Assembly (NCBI RefSeq): GCF_963082495.1
Contig: NZ_CAUJAN010000001.1
Location: forward strand, 310,001-374,000
Source: Methanobrevibacter sp. V74
GTDB lineage: Archaea; Methanobacteriota; Methanobacteria; Methanobacteriales; Methanobacteriaceae
Length of the DNA stretch: 64,000 bases
Direction of reading: 5' to 3'
The notes beneath the pieces are model-generated. The model was given only the letters and a program-made list of their open reading frames with translations. It ran no database searches and had not been told where the DNA came from. The first letter of the stretch is position 1; every line of letters begins with the position of its first letter. The position numbers were made by a program, and so were the translations under genes. Positions 27,091-38,436 of the stretch are shown here, piece after piece.

Positions 27091-28786
27091 TCTTACACTT
27101 TATGGAATAAAAGTGTTGATTTGATTGAAGACTTGGAGTTAAATGATGGAGATACAGTTAAAATACTTGCAGCCCAGTCAAGAGAAAGAAATGAAGAAAT
27201 ATCTTTAACACATTGGGATGGTAGAATAATCAAAGGAGATTATGATGTTCCTGAATTGACTCAAGAAATCTCTAAAATTGCAGATTTAACAGAACAAAAG
27301 GATGTATCAATTTTTGGCATTGTTTCTAAACTTCAAGATATTAAAACATTTCAAAGAAAAGCTGATGATTCAGAGGGAAAATTAAGAAATTTTGATATTT
27401 TAGATGATACAGGATCTATTAGAGTGACTGTTTGGGGTAAAGATACAGAATTACCAATAAATAAAGGTGATGTTGTAAAAATCATTGGGGGAGATGTTCG
27501 TTTTGATGATTACACTTCAAGTGGATATTCAATGAATACTAATTTTAATACTCAAATAACTATTAATCCAAATAATTTATCTGTTGAAGAAATGGATTTA
27601 TTTGATAAATTAAGAGAACAATTAAGGCCTATTTCCATTGGTAAAGTTGAAGAAATGGATGAAGATGGAATTGAAGTTGATGTTATTGGAAGAATTATTT
27701 CTATAAGTGATGAAAATCAATTCCAAAGAGATGATGGAAGTGTAGGTATTGTACGTTCAGCAGTTTTTGCTGATGAAACTGGTAAAATACAACTTTCATT
27801 TTGGGATGCTAAAGCTCAAGAAGATTATGAAATGGGTGCTGCTTATCAAATTGAAAACGCAAGAACTAGATTAGGCATGTATGATGTGGATTTAAACATT
27901 GGATCTGCTTCTAGAGTTATTAAATTAACTGATGAAGAGGCTTCAGCGAGATTTATTCCAGAACTGTCTACTCTTGAAAAAAATGATTTATACAAATATG
28001 AAAATTGAAGATATTGAAGATGAAGATGAAGAAAATATAATAGTTTTTGGAAGAGTCATTGAGTCTTATGATATTAGAGAATTTGATAGAGATTCTGGAG
28101 ATAAAGGTTATGTTAGAAATATTGAAATAGCTGATGATACTGGATCTATTAGGGTAGTATTATGGAATAACGATGCTAAAAAAGATTTTGAAATTGGAAA
28201 AGCTATTAAATTACAAAATCCACGTATAACTTTTAATGATGATCATCTTGAATTAACAGTTTCAAGAAACACTTCTATACTTGATTTAACTGAGAAAGAA
28301 TTAGAAAACCTACCTTCTCATGAGGAATTAGTAGAAGCGATTTATATAGAAAAAACAATTGAATCATTAACTGAAGATGATAGAAATGTTCGTATAACTG
28401 GTATCCTTAAAGAAGTTTCTGGTGAAAGAACACTTCTTAGGAAATGTCCACACTGTAACAATAATCTTGATCAATTTGAAGAAAATATTGTTTGTGATTA
28501 TTGTGGTGAGGAAATTGAAGAACCAAAATACATTTTAATGATTCCAGCTAAATTTGAAGATGATACTGGTGATATATCAATCACTTTCTTTGAAAAATTA
28601 GCTGAAGAACTTATTATGATGAAAAAAGAAGAAGTAATTGATATTGTTGAAGACGGATATGGAATTGAAGATAAAGTCGAAGATTTAGATGGATTAACAT
28701 TAGAAATAATTGCTGATGTCAGTTTCGATGAATATAATGAAACAAATAGGCTTAGACCTAAGAAAATTTTATCCAAAACTTTTTAA
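27091..28786 (+). pseudogene. rpa: Replication protein A, 5'-truncated and frameshifted
   Basis: The sequence contains serial OB folds typical of euryarchaeal RPA (VSIFGIVSKLQDIKTFQRK, FDILDDTGSIRVTVWGKD, then VFADETGKIQLSFWDAK and ADDTGSIRVVLWNNDAK). A zinc finger (CPHCNNNLDQFEENIVCDYC) follows near the end, and the protein closes at KKILSKTF. Coding similarity begins abruptly in the middle of an OB fold (SYTLWNKSVDLIEDLE) right after the glycosyltransferase stop, so the N-terminal part is missing; a TTG at 27121 could start the remainder. A second defect is one surplus A in the A7 run 27977-27983, which ends the first frame at 28008. It lies just before radA, as in related methanogens. Confidence 0.8.
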
Positions 28787-28814
28787 AATTAAATAATTTA
28801 GAGGAATGATTATT

Positions 28815-29816
28815 ATGGTGGAATTAGAAGATTTGCCAAGTGTTGGTGAAAAAACAGCAGAAAAATTAAGAGACGCAGGTTTTGCAGATATGATGAGATT
28901 AGCTACTGCTACTCCTAAAGAATTATCTGTTAAAGCAGAAATTGGGGAAGGAGTCGCTGAAAAAGTTATTGAAGCAGCCCGTAAATCTGAAAATATTGAT
29001 TTTGAAACAGCATTTGATGTATTAGAAAGGAGAAAAGAAGTTGGTCATATTACTGTAGGTAGTCAAGAATTCAATGATTTAATTGGTGGTGGAATTGAAA
29101 CTTTGTTTCAGCCCTTCTCTCAGCAGTAGTCTGACTAAAATGATTTAATTGGTGGTGGAATTGAAACTCAATCAATTACAGAAGTATTCGGAGAATTTGG
29201 ATCGGGTAAAAGTCAAATTTCTCATGAATTAGCAGTTACAGTTCAATTACCTGAAGAATTAGGTGGTCTTGATGCAGAATGCGTATTCCTTGATACTGAA
29301 AATACTTTTCGTCCAGAAAGGATTGAACAAATAGCTAATGCTTTTGAATTAGATATTGATGAAGTTTTAAGAAAAATTCATGTTGCTCGTGCATTTAATT
29401 CTGCTCATCAAATTTTAATGGCAGATAAGGTTAATGAACTTATTCAACAAGGAAGTAATATTAAATTAGTCATTGTTGATTCATTAATGGCTCATTTCAG
29501 AGCAGAGTATGTTGGAAGGGAGTCTTTAGCTGTAAGGCAACAAAAATTAAATCAACATTTACATTCACTTCAACAAATAGCTAATACTTATAATGTAGCT
29601 ATTTTTATTACAAACCAAGTTCAAGCTAAACCAGACTCATTCTTTGGAAGCCCTACTAAAGCTATTGGAGGTCACGTCTTAGGGCATGCGTCTACTTATA
29701 GAATTTGGCTTAAAAAAGGATTAGCAGGTAAAAGAATTGCACGTTTGGTAGATAGTCCTCATTTACCTGAAGGTGAATGTGTATTTAAAATTACTAATGA
29801 AGGTATTGTTAGTTAA
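28815..29816 (+). pseudogene. radA: DNA recombinase RadA interrupted by a 66-bp in-frame insertion
   Basis: The N-terminal HhH domain ([37 protein letters not shown]) and the ATPase core (Walker [10 protein letters not shown], Walker [44 protein letters not shown]) together make a complete ~310-residue RadA. Between GGGIET and [10 protein letters not shown], 66 bp are inserted: a 36-bp unrelated sequence plus a second copy of the preceding 30 bp. The frame is kept, but TAG (29127) and TAA (29136) stops are introduced, giving LFQPFSQQ and termination. As written the protein is cut before Walker A. ATG 28815 is chosen, with GAGG upstream. RadA performs strand exchange in homologous recombination. 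Confidence 0.85.
29073..29168. repeat. 30-bp direct repeat flanking a 36-bp foreign segment in radA
   Basis: The 30-bp stretch from AATGATTTAATTGG to AATTGAAACT occurs at 29073-29102 and identically at 29139-29168. The 36 bp between (starting TTGTTTCAGCCCTTCTCTCA) are clearly richer in G+C than the neighbourhood and resemble nothing else in the window. Two exact copies separated by a foreign segment indicate a very recent event or an assembly/chimera artefact. Confidence 0.9.
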
Positions 29817-29837
29817 TTTTAAATTTTTATTTTTTTT

Positions 29838-30250
29838 TTGACGATTTCAAAAAATTATGTGATTTGAATTTTTCATAGTTTTTGAGTCATGAAATTTTTT
29901 TTTTTATTTTAGTTTTTAAAGGAATAAATTAATATATTGAATGAAAATAATATAATTCACATGTTTAAATTAAAAATAGAAGCTTCATATTATTGTATGG
30001 AGTCTAAATAATTTAAAACTTTTGATTTTGTTCTGGGGTTTTCTAATTCTATCAAATGATGATTTTTCCTGTTGCGAAAATAATTGAGGATAATTATTAA
30101 TGTTAGAAAATGTGATAAATAGATTTTAAAAATAGGATTCTTGTTTATACAAGTTCTAAGTCTAAAAAATATACTTTAAAGAATTTCATGCTAAAATTAG
30201 AAACATGCGGAACATAAAAAACTAAAAAAAATCACACAGTTTTGAAAGAG
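29838..30250. mobile_element. Possible degenerate MITE-like element
   Basis: Imperfect inverted ends (GATTTCAAAAAATTATGTGATTT at the left, then AAAATCACACAGTTTTGAAAG at the right) resemble the ends of the MITE at 21450. The ~370 bp between contain no ORF and no alignment to the MITE interior that I can see. It fills most of the gap between radA and the next adhesin-like gene. Confidence 0.35.
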
Positions 30251-30380
30251 CCTACTCTGTCAACACTCAACTTTATTAATAATTATTTAGTAAAATATAA
30301 CTATATTTGAATTTTAAAATATAATTATATTTGAATTTTTTAAAAGTATATATTAATATTTAAATTATTTGTGTGGTAAA

Positions 30381-33300
30381 ATGGAATATTTAAATAAAAA
30401 TTTTAATTTTAACATTTATCTTAATGATTATAAGTATAGGGGGAGTTAATGCTACAGATATGGATTTAGTTAGTGATATTCAAACTTCTAATCATGTTGA
30501 TAATAATTATTTAAGTCTAGCTAGTTCAGATTATCAAGAAGAATCTTCTGAAGAGGGTATTGGTATTTCTGATATTGAAACTAATTTAAATGATTCAATT
30601 AATAATTCAGAAACTAGTGGAAAAGTTATTAAATTAACAGAATCTGATTTTAATAAATATTTTAATGAAGAGGGATATGTGGATACTACTAAAGTTTCTC
30701 CTTATGATACTCTTGACTTATCTGGGAATTTTCATAATGTTGAAGTAATGATTTTCACTATCCCGGTAACTGTTATAAGTACATCTTGTGATGCGTACCT
30801 TAAAGATTGTACTATTCAATTTGATAAAGTAATAGCTTCTGAGTCTAAATGGGCAAAAGTTTCAAATTTAAGAATTAATAATACTATTGCTTCAGGATTT
30901 AATGGAGTGATTGCTACAAATTCTGCATATATTGAGATTACAAACAATGTTATTTATACTGAAAGTGCAAGTGGAAATCCAGTTCGTTTGCTTGCTTCAA
31001 ATCATACAAGAGTTACAAATAATATTTTTGAAACTTGGTATCAATCTACAAGTGGTTTTAATGCTTCTTGGACTCGTTCATGTATTCTTTTAGGAGAATC
31101 TCATTATAATTATATTGCAAATAATAATGTCACAGTAAAAGAGTCTAATCCCATTTATTTATCATCATATGGATGTGGTCCTTCTAATTATAATATAATT
31201 TTTAATAATACTATTAGAAGTTCATCAAAAAGTACAAAAACAGGATTGTCAAATCCTTCCTCTTGGACATATGGTATTCAAATGTTTGGGTCTTATAATA
31301 AAGCATTAAATAATACAATCTATAATGTTTTTAGAGGAATTTCTACTGATGGTGAAGGTAATGAAATTGTAGGTAATATTATATTTAATATTACTGGTGG
31401 TTACAATGAAGGAAATGATGGTACTTTAGGTGGAGATTATGCAATTGTTGGATCTTTAGGGTCTTTAATTGCTAATAATACTATTTATAATTCTAAAATG
31501 TATACTTTTGGAGGTTCAGGAGGGTCTGCAATTTATGCAGGCCCTAATAATGAGATTTATGGCAATAAAATTACAGTAATTGCTTCAAGTAGAGGTATCC
31601 ATATAGGTGCTTCTTCTTGTAATGTTAATATTTATGATAATATTATTAACACTGAATCTGGCAATGGTGTTTATACTTTAGGATATATGAATAATTTACG
31701 TATCATGTATAATGTTATTACTTCTGAGTCTGGTATGGGAATTCAAATTAAAAAACAATCTAATTCCAAATATCCAACAAATGTTTTTATTATAAATAAT
31801 AATATTTTAACTTTTAATGATCTATTTATGGATTTAAGTGATGTTTTAAATAAAAATTCTCTCATATGTGAAAATAATACTTATAAAAAAATTTTTGTCG
31901 TGACTAAAAATACCTTCTTCTTTCGTTATTTTGATAATAATGGTAATTTAAACTGTGAGGATATAGATATTTTAGTATTTAAAGGACGTTTTGATAGTGA
32001 CGATTTAAATATTAATTCTATTAATATTAATAAACCTATTTATATTTTAGGAAATGATGCTAATATAAAAAATATTCAATTTAATATTACTTCAAATAAT
32101 ATAATAATTGAGAATATTAATTTCGATGTTGAATATAATTCTACTATTTATTTCAATAATGTGAATAATGTTTCATTAATTAGAAATTTAATTGTATCTT
32201 CTTCCTCAAATCCTACAATAATTGTTTCTAAATCTATTACTACTATTTTATCTAATAAAATTCAATCAAATAATTTAGCTATTGTTGTGGATTATGGAAG
32301 CAAAGTAATTGTAAATAATAATTTAATTAATGTTACAGGAGATTATACTATTGATTTAACTAATAGTGGAGATTTCTCAAGTGATTTTGTTAAGAATAAT
32401 ATTTCTAATAATTATTTATTAGCTAATTTAAAAGGAGATGAGAGTGTATCTTATTCAAATAATTGTAAAAATAATAGTATTATATATGATAATGACGGTC
32501 TTATCTCTAATTTAGTGGTAAAAGATACTATATCTTTTATTAATCAAAATCCCATGTTAGTAATTAAATTAATCGATTTTGAAGGTAATTTTATCCCTAA
32601 TAAAAAAATTAGAATTTATTTAACTGATTCAAAAGGTCAAGATAGGTTATATTCTTTATTTACTAATAATCATGGGATTGCTTTATTTGAAGAAGCTATC
32701 TCTATAGATAATTATACATTTTCTGTTATTCATGATGGAAATGATATTTATAAACCTTCTCAAGTATTAAATAAAAAATTAGATGTCATTTATATGAGTA
32801 CTTCATTAGTTGCATCTGACATTAATACATATTATAATGTCCCTATTGTCATTAAAGCTACTCTTAAAGGTAAGGGTAATGTTCTTTTAGATGATAAAAT
32901 AGTACATATTACAGTTAATGGAAAAACTTATAAAAATATCACTATTGATGGTGTAGTTACTTTTAATATTGGAATTCTTCCTAAAGGTAGTTATTCTATA
33001 AATTATTTATTTTATGATGATGAAAATTGTACAGGATCAGGTGGAAGCTCAAAGATTTTTGTTAATATGATGCCAACTAGTATTATTGCGAGCAATGTTG
33101 TAATTTTTTATAATGATGGTTCTGGTGTGGTTGCTTATTTAAAAGATAATACAGGGAAGGGTATTAATGATAAAAAAGTTGTGATAGGGATTAATGATAA
33201 GACTTATAAGAAAATCACAGATAAAAATGGTAAAGTTGCGTTAGCTATTAACTTACCTCCTAAAACCTACTCAGTTTCACTTAAATTTTCGGGGGATTCT

Positions 33301-33883
33301 AATTATAAATCTTCATATAACTTCATGAAAGTTAAAGTAAAAACAAGAATTACAAAAATTATTGCGGGCAATTTAGTTAAATATTATGGAGACGGTAAAA
33401 AATTAGTTATTTATTTTAAAAGATACTAATAATAAAGCTGTTGCAAGTAAATCTATAACTATCAAAATTAATGGCAAGACTTATAAGAGAACTACAGATA
33501 AGAAAGGCAAAGTTAGTTTAGCTCTTAGTCTTTCTAAAAAAACTTATAAAGCAACTATTAAATTCTCAGCTACTTATCATAAAACTTCAATTAAAAAAAT
33601 AAAAGTTTCGGTTGTAGCTCCTAAAGTATTTGCTTTAAGTAAAAAGGTTAAAAAAGGTAAAAAACTTATTGTAGTATTTAAAACTTATAATGGTAAGATT
33701 ATAAAAGACCAAAAAGTTTATTTCAAATTTAAAGGAAAAACTTATAATTTAATTACTAATTCAAAAGGAATTACTACTTTAACTTGTAATATTAAAAAAG
33801 GATCTTATAGTGGTGTTGTAGGATTTAAATCTACTTCAACATATGGTACTACTAAAACTAATATTAAGTTTAAAGTTGTATAA
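30381..33883 (+). pseudogene. Large adhesin-like protein, beta-helix plus Ig-like repeats, two frameshifts
   Basis: ATG 30381 starts MEYLNKN, and with one T fewer at 30401-30404 continues into a normal signal peptide (LILTFILMIISIGGVNA). The main frame then runs from 30424 to 33429. It holds an Asn-rich parallel beta-helix (residues ~150-680) and several Ig-like repeats near the C terminus (TSIIASNVVIFYNDGSGVVA and KITDKNGKVALAINLPPKTY type). A surplus T in TTTT 33414-33417 causes a stop; the next frame continues KDTNNKAVASKSITIKINGK to 33883. Repaired, it is ~1165 residues with no C-terminal membrane helix, so it would be held by the Ig-like wall-associated repeats. It is expected on the cell surface. 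Confidence 0.75.
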
Positions 33884-34139
33884 ATTTAATTATAAAATTA
33901 ATCTTTAATTTTATATTTTTAAAATAAATTTTAACAATGTATAATTTAAAAATTAATAAGTTATAAAATAATTATCAATAGAATCACAATTAATTTCAGA
34001 TTTATCCTTAAAGCTATTTGGAAAATTCTGGAATCAAATTGGAAAGTTTAAATTGTTATCAGAAATACTACTATCTAAAACTTTTATATTTGTTTTTATT
34101 ACTGTAATATGTTAGCTTCACTTATATATTAAATTTATT
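33884..34139. other. AT-rich spacer before composite insertion
   Basis: I see no gene here. The segment precedes the 9-bp target repeat ACTTTAAAT of the composite mobile element. Confidence 0.5.
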
Positions 34140-35074
34140 ACTTTAAATCAACCCAGTTAATTTAAGAAATTTATTTTTTAATTTTTAATTATAGTATTTT
34201 ATTTTCTTATTTTTCTTATTTAAATCTTTTATTTGATATTGTATTAGTTTATATGATTTATTTTTTATTTTTTTACTTGTTTTATGGGTTTTTGATTATT
34301 TTTTTTATTGATTTTTCATTTTTGATTATTTTTTTTGTTTTAAATTCCTTTAATTTGCTTGTAATTGGATGTGTTTATTTTAATAGTTTTTATATTTGTT
34401 TAAATTATTTTATGTTTGATTTTAAGTATTATTAATAGTTAATATTAGATATTAGTAAATTATATTTTTATCATATTATAGTTATTTATGATTTTATGAT
34501 TGGATTTTTTTTTGATTTATGGGGGGAGTTTTTTTTGATGATTAAATATTTCAGGGAATATTTTTGTGATGAAACTTGGGAAATATAATTAGGATAAATA
34601 TGAAAAATCGAAAATATATAATTGATGATGGAAAAGCACATTTTGTTCGTAATCGAAAAACTACTTTAGGAAGTATAATTAAGTATCCTTTCTATGATTG
34701 TGGTCGAACGACTGCTGTAGAGGCTATAAATTTTTATTAGAAGTGATAAGAAGGATAAAAATATGACTTTAACTAAATCCGATATTTCTCAAAGAAGAAA
34801 ATTGCTTAATCATATTTGCTATGTTAGACATGAATGAAGACTTTATTGATGGAATTTACAATGACCCAGATAGAACCAGTCTTTATAAAGGATATTCAAT
34901 ACTGACAGGTGATACTAGCATCTGCGATGCACCATAATAATTGGATACAGTGAAAAACAACTAAAAGAATTAAACAATCCTCATCTCAATAGATTAAAAA
35001 AGGAATTAATCAGATTTATCATGTATAGCAGATACACAAACAGATTTCATTATTAACATCCACAATAACCAATA

Positions 35075-36855
35075 GGGTGTCCGCCAAAACTAATTTTTTT
35101 TATTTTGAATTTTTTATAACTGCGTTATAATTTTCTTGTTTTGTTAATTTTTTTCATTAAATTAATTAGAATTTAATTTTAATTATTTATTATTCATAAT
35201 TTTTAATATGGATTATAATGATTTATTTATATTTGATTTTAGTCATTTTTAGAATAGTAATATTTATATACTATGATGTACATATTTTATATTAGATATG
35301 AGTTATTATGTGTTGGTTATTTATGGTTAGAAAGAAAGTTATTAAGAATCAGGCTGAATTAGGCATTAGGACTTATGATTTTAATGTTCCAGAGAATCAT
35401 ATTTCTCGTTTTGTGGTTGATTTTATTTGAAGAATTTTATCCGATTTTGGGAATTAAAGAGAATAAGAAAAAAGGCGGTAGGCCTTCATATCCTCCATGT
35501 TCCATGTTAAAATTACTTGTTTATGCAAAAATAGACCATATTGAAAGTGCTAGAGTCATTGCAGAAATGACAAAGTACCATGACATATATAAATTCGTTT
35601 GTGATAGAATTAAACCCTCTGAACGTTCAATTCAAAGGTATCGTGATGAATTTGGACGTTATTATGAAGTATTGCTTCAAATGACATTAAAAATGGCCGT
35701 AAAAAAAGGATTCACTGAATTTAATCATGTTGTAGTCGATGGGACCATCAAAAAAGCATTCAATTCTAACCAAAATATGATCAGCAAAAAAGAAACCAAT
35801 TTGCTGGTCCAGTTCTACAAAGGACTGGAAGTTGACCTTAAAAAGCTTGAAAAACTCAATAAACCAGCTCAAAAAATACTAAATGACAAGGAAATGTCCA
35901 ATGATGAAAAATTAGAAATATTATATGACATCAGAACTCAATTCAAATTCACAGGACAGGATAAAATACCAATGAATGATATTGAAGCACGCATGATGAA
36001 AGGCAAAAAAGGAAACTTCCTGGTTGCTTATAATATCCAATCTGCAGTCGATTACGACACCAAACTAATCTGCGCATTAAACGTCACACAAAACCCTACA
36101 GACCATTACCAACTACCAGAAGTAGCTGACAAAGCAATAAACAACATAGGAAAAGTACCAAAACACATGAGTGCAGATACAATATATTTAAATCAAATAA
36201 GCCTATCATACTTTGTAAACAAAGGAATAGATGGATTAATACCAACAAGAAAACAATCCAAAGAAAAAATAGGCAAATTAAATCCAAACCAATTCCATAA
36301 AGACCACTTTTACTACATATCCGACCTAGACTTATTTATGTGCCCATCAGGACAACCAATGTACTTCTACAAAGAATACACACAACCAAACGAAGAACCA
36401 GACAAACCCGACAAAATAAAAAGACTCTACAACAATTATACTGCATGTAAATACTGCATTCACAGAAAATCCTGCTTAACAGACAAACAAACACATAAAA
36501 CCATCACAGAAAACGGTGGCAGATTAGAAAGAGCAATGTTCTTCAAAATGGAAAAAGAAGAATATAAAGAAGAATTCAAAAAAAGACCAAGTGTAGAAGG
36601 ACCATTCGGAATATTCAAAGAACAATACCATGTAGAACAAGAAATAGTAATCGGAATGGTAAAAACCGGAGAAAGACTCAACCTAGATGCACTAGCATAC
36701 AATATAAAAAGATTATATAATCTTATTCAAGGAGAACAAAATAATAAAGAAGATATTGTTGATTTTTGTGAAAGTATATCCACTACACACCAATTAAAGC
36801 TTGATGTGACCATTTACTAGAATCCACACTCAAAAATCATTTTTGGCGGACACTC
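35075..36855 (+). mobile_element. IS1182-family insertion sequence, 1781 bp, TSD AATA
   Basis: The terminal inverted repeats are GGGTGTCCGCCAAAA and TTTTGGCGGACACTC. The host IS4-like sequence reads CCAATAGTAAA without the insertion, and AATA is duplicated at 35071-35074 and 36856-36859. It carries one transposase gene. A 107-bp MITE at 49958-50064 has the same ends. This is the youngest-looking IS in the window. Confidence 0.85.
35323..36820 (+). pseudogene. IS1182-family transposase, frameshifted near the N terminus
   Basis: ATG 35323 (or in-frame ATG 35308) encodes MVRKKVIKNQAELGIRTYDF and NVPENHISRFVVDFI before TGA. The frame one base over continues EEFYPILGIKENKKKGGRPSY and is open for over 460 codons. 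It contains the DDE region HVVVDGTIKKAFNS, DIEARMMKGKKGNFLVAYN, MSADTIYLN, the Cys motif CKYCIHRKSC, and the E-region SVEGPFGIFKEQYH. The break is one surplus base at ATT-TGA (~35426-35431). It could be a sequencing error, a real lesion or +1 recoding. Everything downstream is intact. Confidence 0.85.
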
Positions 36856-38436
36856 AATAGTAAAAAAAAAATAAACGAAATAGAACTAGCATTAAAACAT
36901 TTAGACATATTTAAATCAAAGAATAAACATGACCAACACCATCACAACCTACGACAGAGGATATGCTTCCATTGAACTAATGCTAAAACATATGAGCATA
37001 AATTCCAATTTCATAATACGACTAAGAGTAGATGACTTTGACCATGAACGAAAAAACATGAAAACCAACGATGAAACCATAGACATCACAATAAATGCAA
37101 TACGCACACAAAACTTCCATGATGAATAAACCAAGAAAAAAAGCATTAGAATCACGAAGTGCTGAAATACGAATAACAGAAATAGAACTCGAAACCAAAA
37201 AAAAGGGAAAAAAATACACAAAAATACTTGCAAGCAATTTACCATCCGAAAAATTCACCACACAAGGATTTAAAAGAACTATACAACAAAAGATGGAAAA
37301 TAGAAAACCAATTTTGACAGATTAAAAAACATAATCCACATAAGAAAACTTCAGCGGATACTCAGAACAAATCATACAACAAGAGACTTCTACCCCAACA
37401 TATTCAATGTTTAATTACTTAATGGCCATGAAAATCGACGCGGACCAAAAAAAAAATACAAGAAAAACAAAAAAAACAAAAACTTAAAACACAAATACAA
37501 AACCAATCTCAATCTACTATTCGGATTAATCAAATTAGACATGCCTGACTTACTAATCTGACGATTATCAAGAAAGAAGAAACACCGTAAAAAGAATATT
37601 AAACACCACACAATCAATATTTAGTAGAAAAAAAATAGAGAAAATAACCGAAATCCTGATAGACTAATCATAAGATCCAACTAACAAATTCCCACCAACA
37701 CAAAGAAGATGTGAATAAAAAAAAATATTTTTCAAATTATTTCTTAAATTAACTGGGTTGGATTACGAACAAAATGTGCTTTTCCATCATTAATTATATA
37801 TTTTCGATTTTCATATTTATCCTAATTTATTTCCCAAGTTTCATCACAAAATATTCCCTGAAATTTATCATCAAAAACAATCCCCCTAAATCAAAAAAAT
37901 CCAATCATAAAATTCTAAATAACCATATAAAAATATAATTTACTAATATTTAATATTAACTATTAATAATACTTAAAATTAAACATAAAATAATTTAAAC
38001 AAATATAAAAACTATTAAAATAAACACATCCAATTACAAGCAAATTAAAGGAATTTAAAACAAAAAAAATAATCAAAAATGAAAAATCAATAAAAAAATC
38101 AAAAACCCATAAAACAAGTAAAAAAATAAAAAATAAATCATATAAACCAATACAATATCAAATAAAAGATTTAAATAAGAAAAATAAGAAAATAAAATAC
38201 TATAATTAAAAATTAAAAAATAAATTTCTTAAATTAACTGGGTTGACTTTAAATTGATAATAAAGAAAAAAATGTAACATCCAAAATTTCAGTTTGATTC
38301 AATTCAATTAACTTTTTAAAAGAGTTCTATTTTTTTAGAAACTATTATATTATACTTAAAATATATTATTTTAATAAATGTGATTTATGAATTATTAAGT
38401 ATACTTTATATTGTATTAAAATTTTGGTGATTAATA

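Larger units (their letters stand above)
34149..38245 (+). mobile_element. IS4-like composite unit with 9-bp target duplication
   Basis: The 4097-bp unit starts with CAACCCAGTTAATTTAAGAA and ends with TTCTTAAATTAACTGGGTTG. Direct repeats ACTTTAAAT flank it (34140-34148 and 38246-38254). Inside are: the 5' part of a decayed IS4-like element (34149-35074) with remnants KNRKYIIDDGKAHFVRNRKT; an inserted IS1182-family element (35075-36855); the rest of the IS4-like element (36856-37760, remnant TYDRGYASIELMLKH) ending in its own terminal repeat; then 37761-38245, an inverted copy of the element's first ~500 bp. The outermost repeats carry the target duplication, so the whole array appears to have inserted as one piece. 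Confidence 0.75.

Noticed and set aside
29103-29138. Intein or tRNA-type intron in radA
   Set aside because: The 36-bp segment is far too short for an intein, has no splicing motifs, and no bulge-helix-bulge fold could be drawn; the 30-bp duplication points to another origin.
34253-34435. 60-codon hydrophobic ORF in the IS4-like leader
   Set aside because: It is a Phe/Tyr/Ile-rich product of T-rich noncoding DNA that is repeated in other IS copies with changed frames.
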